Origin: JANQPX01 sp039028235
GTDB taxonomy: Bacteria; Pseudomonadota; Alphaproteobacteria; Geminicoccales; Geminicoccaceae
DNA: 5,506 bases
Reading direction: 5' to 3'
Assembly (NCBI GenBank): GCA_039028235.1
Contig: JBCCIN010000354.1
Location: forward strand, 1 to 5,506
The translations under genes were made by a program, and so were the position numbers. The notes under the pieces were generated by a model, which did not search any database, was not told where the DNA came from, and was given only the letters and a program-made list of their open reading frames with translations. This document shows, one piece after another, positions 5,386 to 5,506 of the stretch (position 1 is the first letter of the stretch; the number at the start of each line of letters is the position of its first letter).

Positions 5386-5506
5386 CCGGCTTTAGACTTT
5401 TGTTTACGCCTTGATGTCATGCTGCTTCATGGTCCATGCGACCCTGGGAGTCCAAGCCTCGCCCAACTTCTCTCTGCGGGCGGGCGGATTCCCAGGGTCG
5501 CATGGA
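5386..5506. repeat. Large palindromic intergenic repeat, copy 3 (cut by the window end)
   Basis: The core arms 5433-5453 and 5486-5506 pair over 21 positions with a single G-T wobble. The loop region resembles copy 1 in the same orientation (GAGTCCRAGCCYCGCCCAA). The left outer arm 5418-5438 is the exact reverse complement of 1647-1667, and similarity to that flank continues outward to about 5386 (CCGGCTTTAGACTTTTGTTT against CCGACTTTAGGCTTTCGTTA in the reverse complement of copy 1). The window ends inside the right arm. Confidence 0.82.

Larger units (their letters stand above)
4928..5506. other. Repeat-filled intergenic region downstream of iolB
   Basis: No plausible gene is present: the open frames, up to 82 codons, run through the repeats and show no recognisable domain. 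The content is a terminator-like hairpin, a bulged hairpin (4988-5015), two RIME1-like elements (about 5020-5125 and 5230-5336) with roughly 105 bp of unassigned sequence between them, and a third large palindromic repeat from about 5386. A 6-bp hairpin, CGAGGG/CCCTCG (5150-5164), lies between the RIME1-like copies. No tRNA or transposase is seen. Confidence 0.8.

Noticed and set aside
1571..5506. CRISPR array or insertion sequence
   Set aside because: The repeats are irregularly spaced, without uniform spacers or cas genes, and no transposase is encoded between or near them.

Overview
The window is GC-rich chromosomal DNA that looks like Rhizobiaceae (Rhizobium/Sinorhizobium-like alphaproteobacteria). 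Three things point there: an IolC sugar kinase fused to a C-terminal DUF2090 domain, the rsmI-yraN gene pair with alphaproteobacterial-type sequences, and two roughly 105-bp intergenic elements with the two-palindrome layout of RIME1 (Rhizobium-specific intergenic mosaic element). The genus cannot be fixed from this window.

Left part (1-1424): an open frame enters from the left edge and stops at 85-87; it may be the tail of an unknown plus-strand gene. Two housekeeping genes follow on the minus strand: rsmI (16S rRNA 2'-O-ribose methyltransferase) and, overlapping its stop codon through a GTGA junction, yraN (UPF0102 nuclease-fold protein).

Middle (1425-2192): a 768-bp divergent intergenic region without a convincing gene. 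It is dense in structure: a small hairpin in front of rsmI, two copies of a large palindromic repeat, an exact TTAA-N7-TTAA motif (CtrA-like), a GC-rich hairpin, and short palindromes in front of iolC that could hold the iol promoter and operator.

Right part (2193-4927): iolC-DUF2090 and iolB, 26 bp apart on the plus strand, form a small myo-inositol catabolic operon. IolB isomerises 5-deoxy-D-glucuronate to 5-dehydro-2-deoxy-D-gluconate (DKG). IolC phosphorylates DKG, and the fused domain may cleave the phosphorylated product to DHAP and malonate semialdehyde. The steps between inositol and 5-deoxyglucuronate (IolG, IolE, IolD) are not encoded here. In the rhizobial iolCDEB arrangement iolD and iolE lie between iolC and iolB; here they do not.

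Tail (4928-5506): a short terminator-like hairpin at the iolB stop, a bulged hairpin, two RIME1-like elements in the same orientation about 210 bp apart, and a third copy of the palindromic repeat cut by the window end.

The genes are conventional and I see no new defence, mobile or biosynthetic system. The least explained material is the palindromic repeat family. Its three copies keep long stems with compensatory base-pair changes, and they flank the iol pair.
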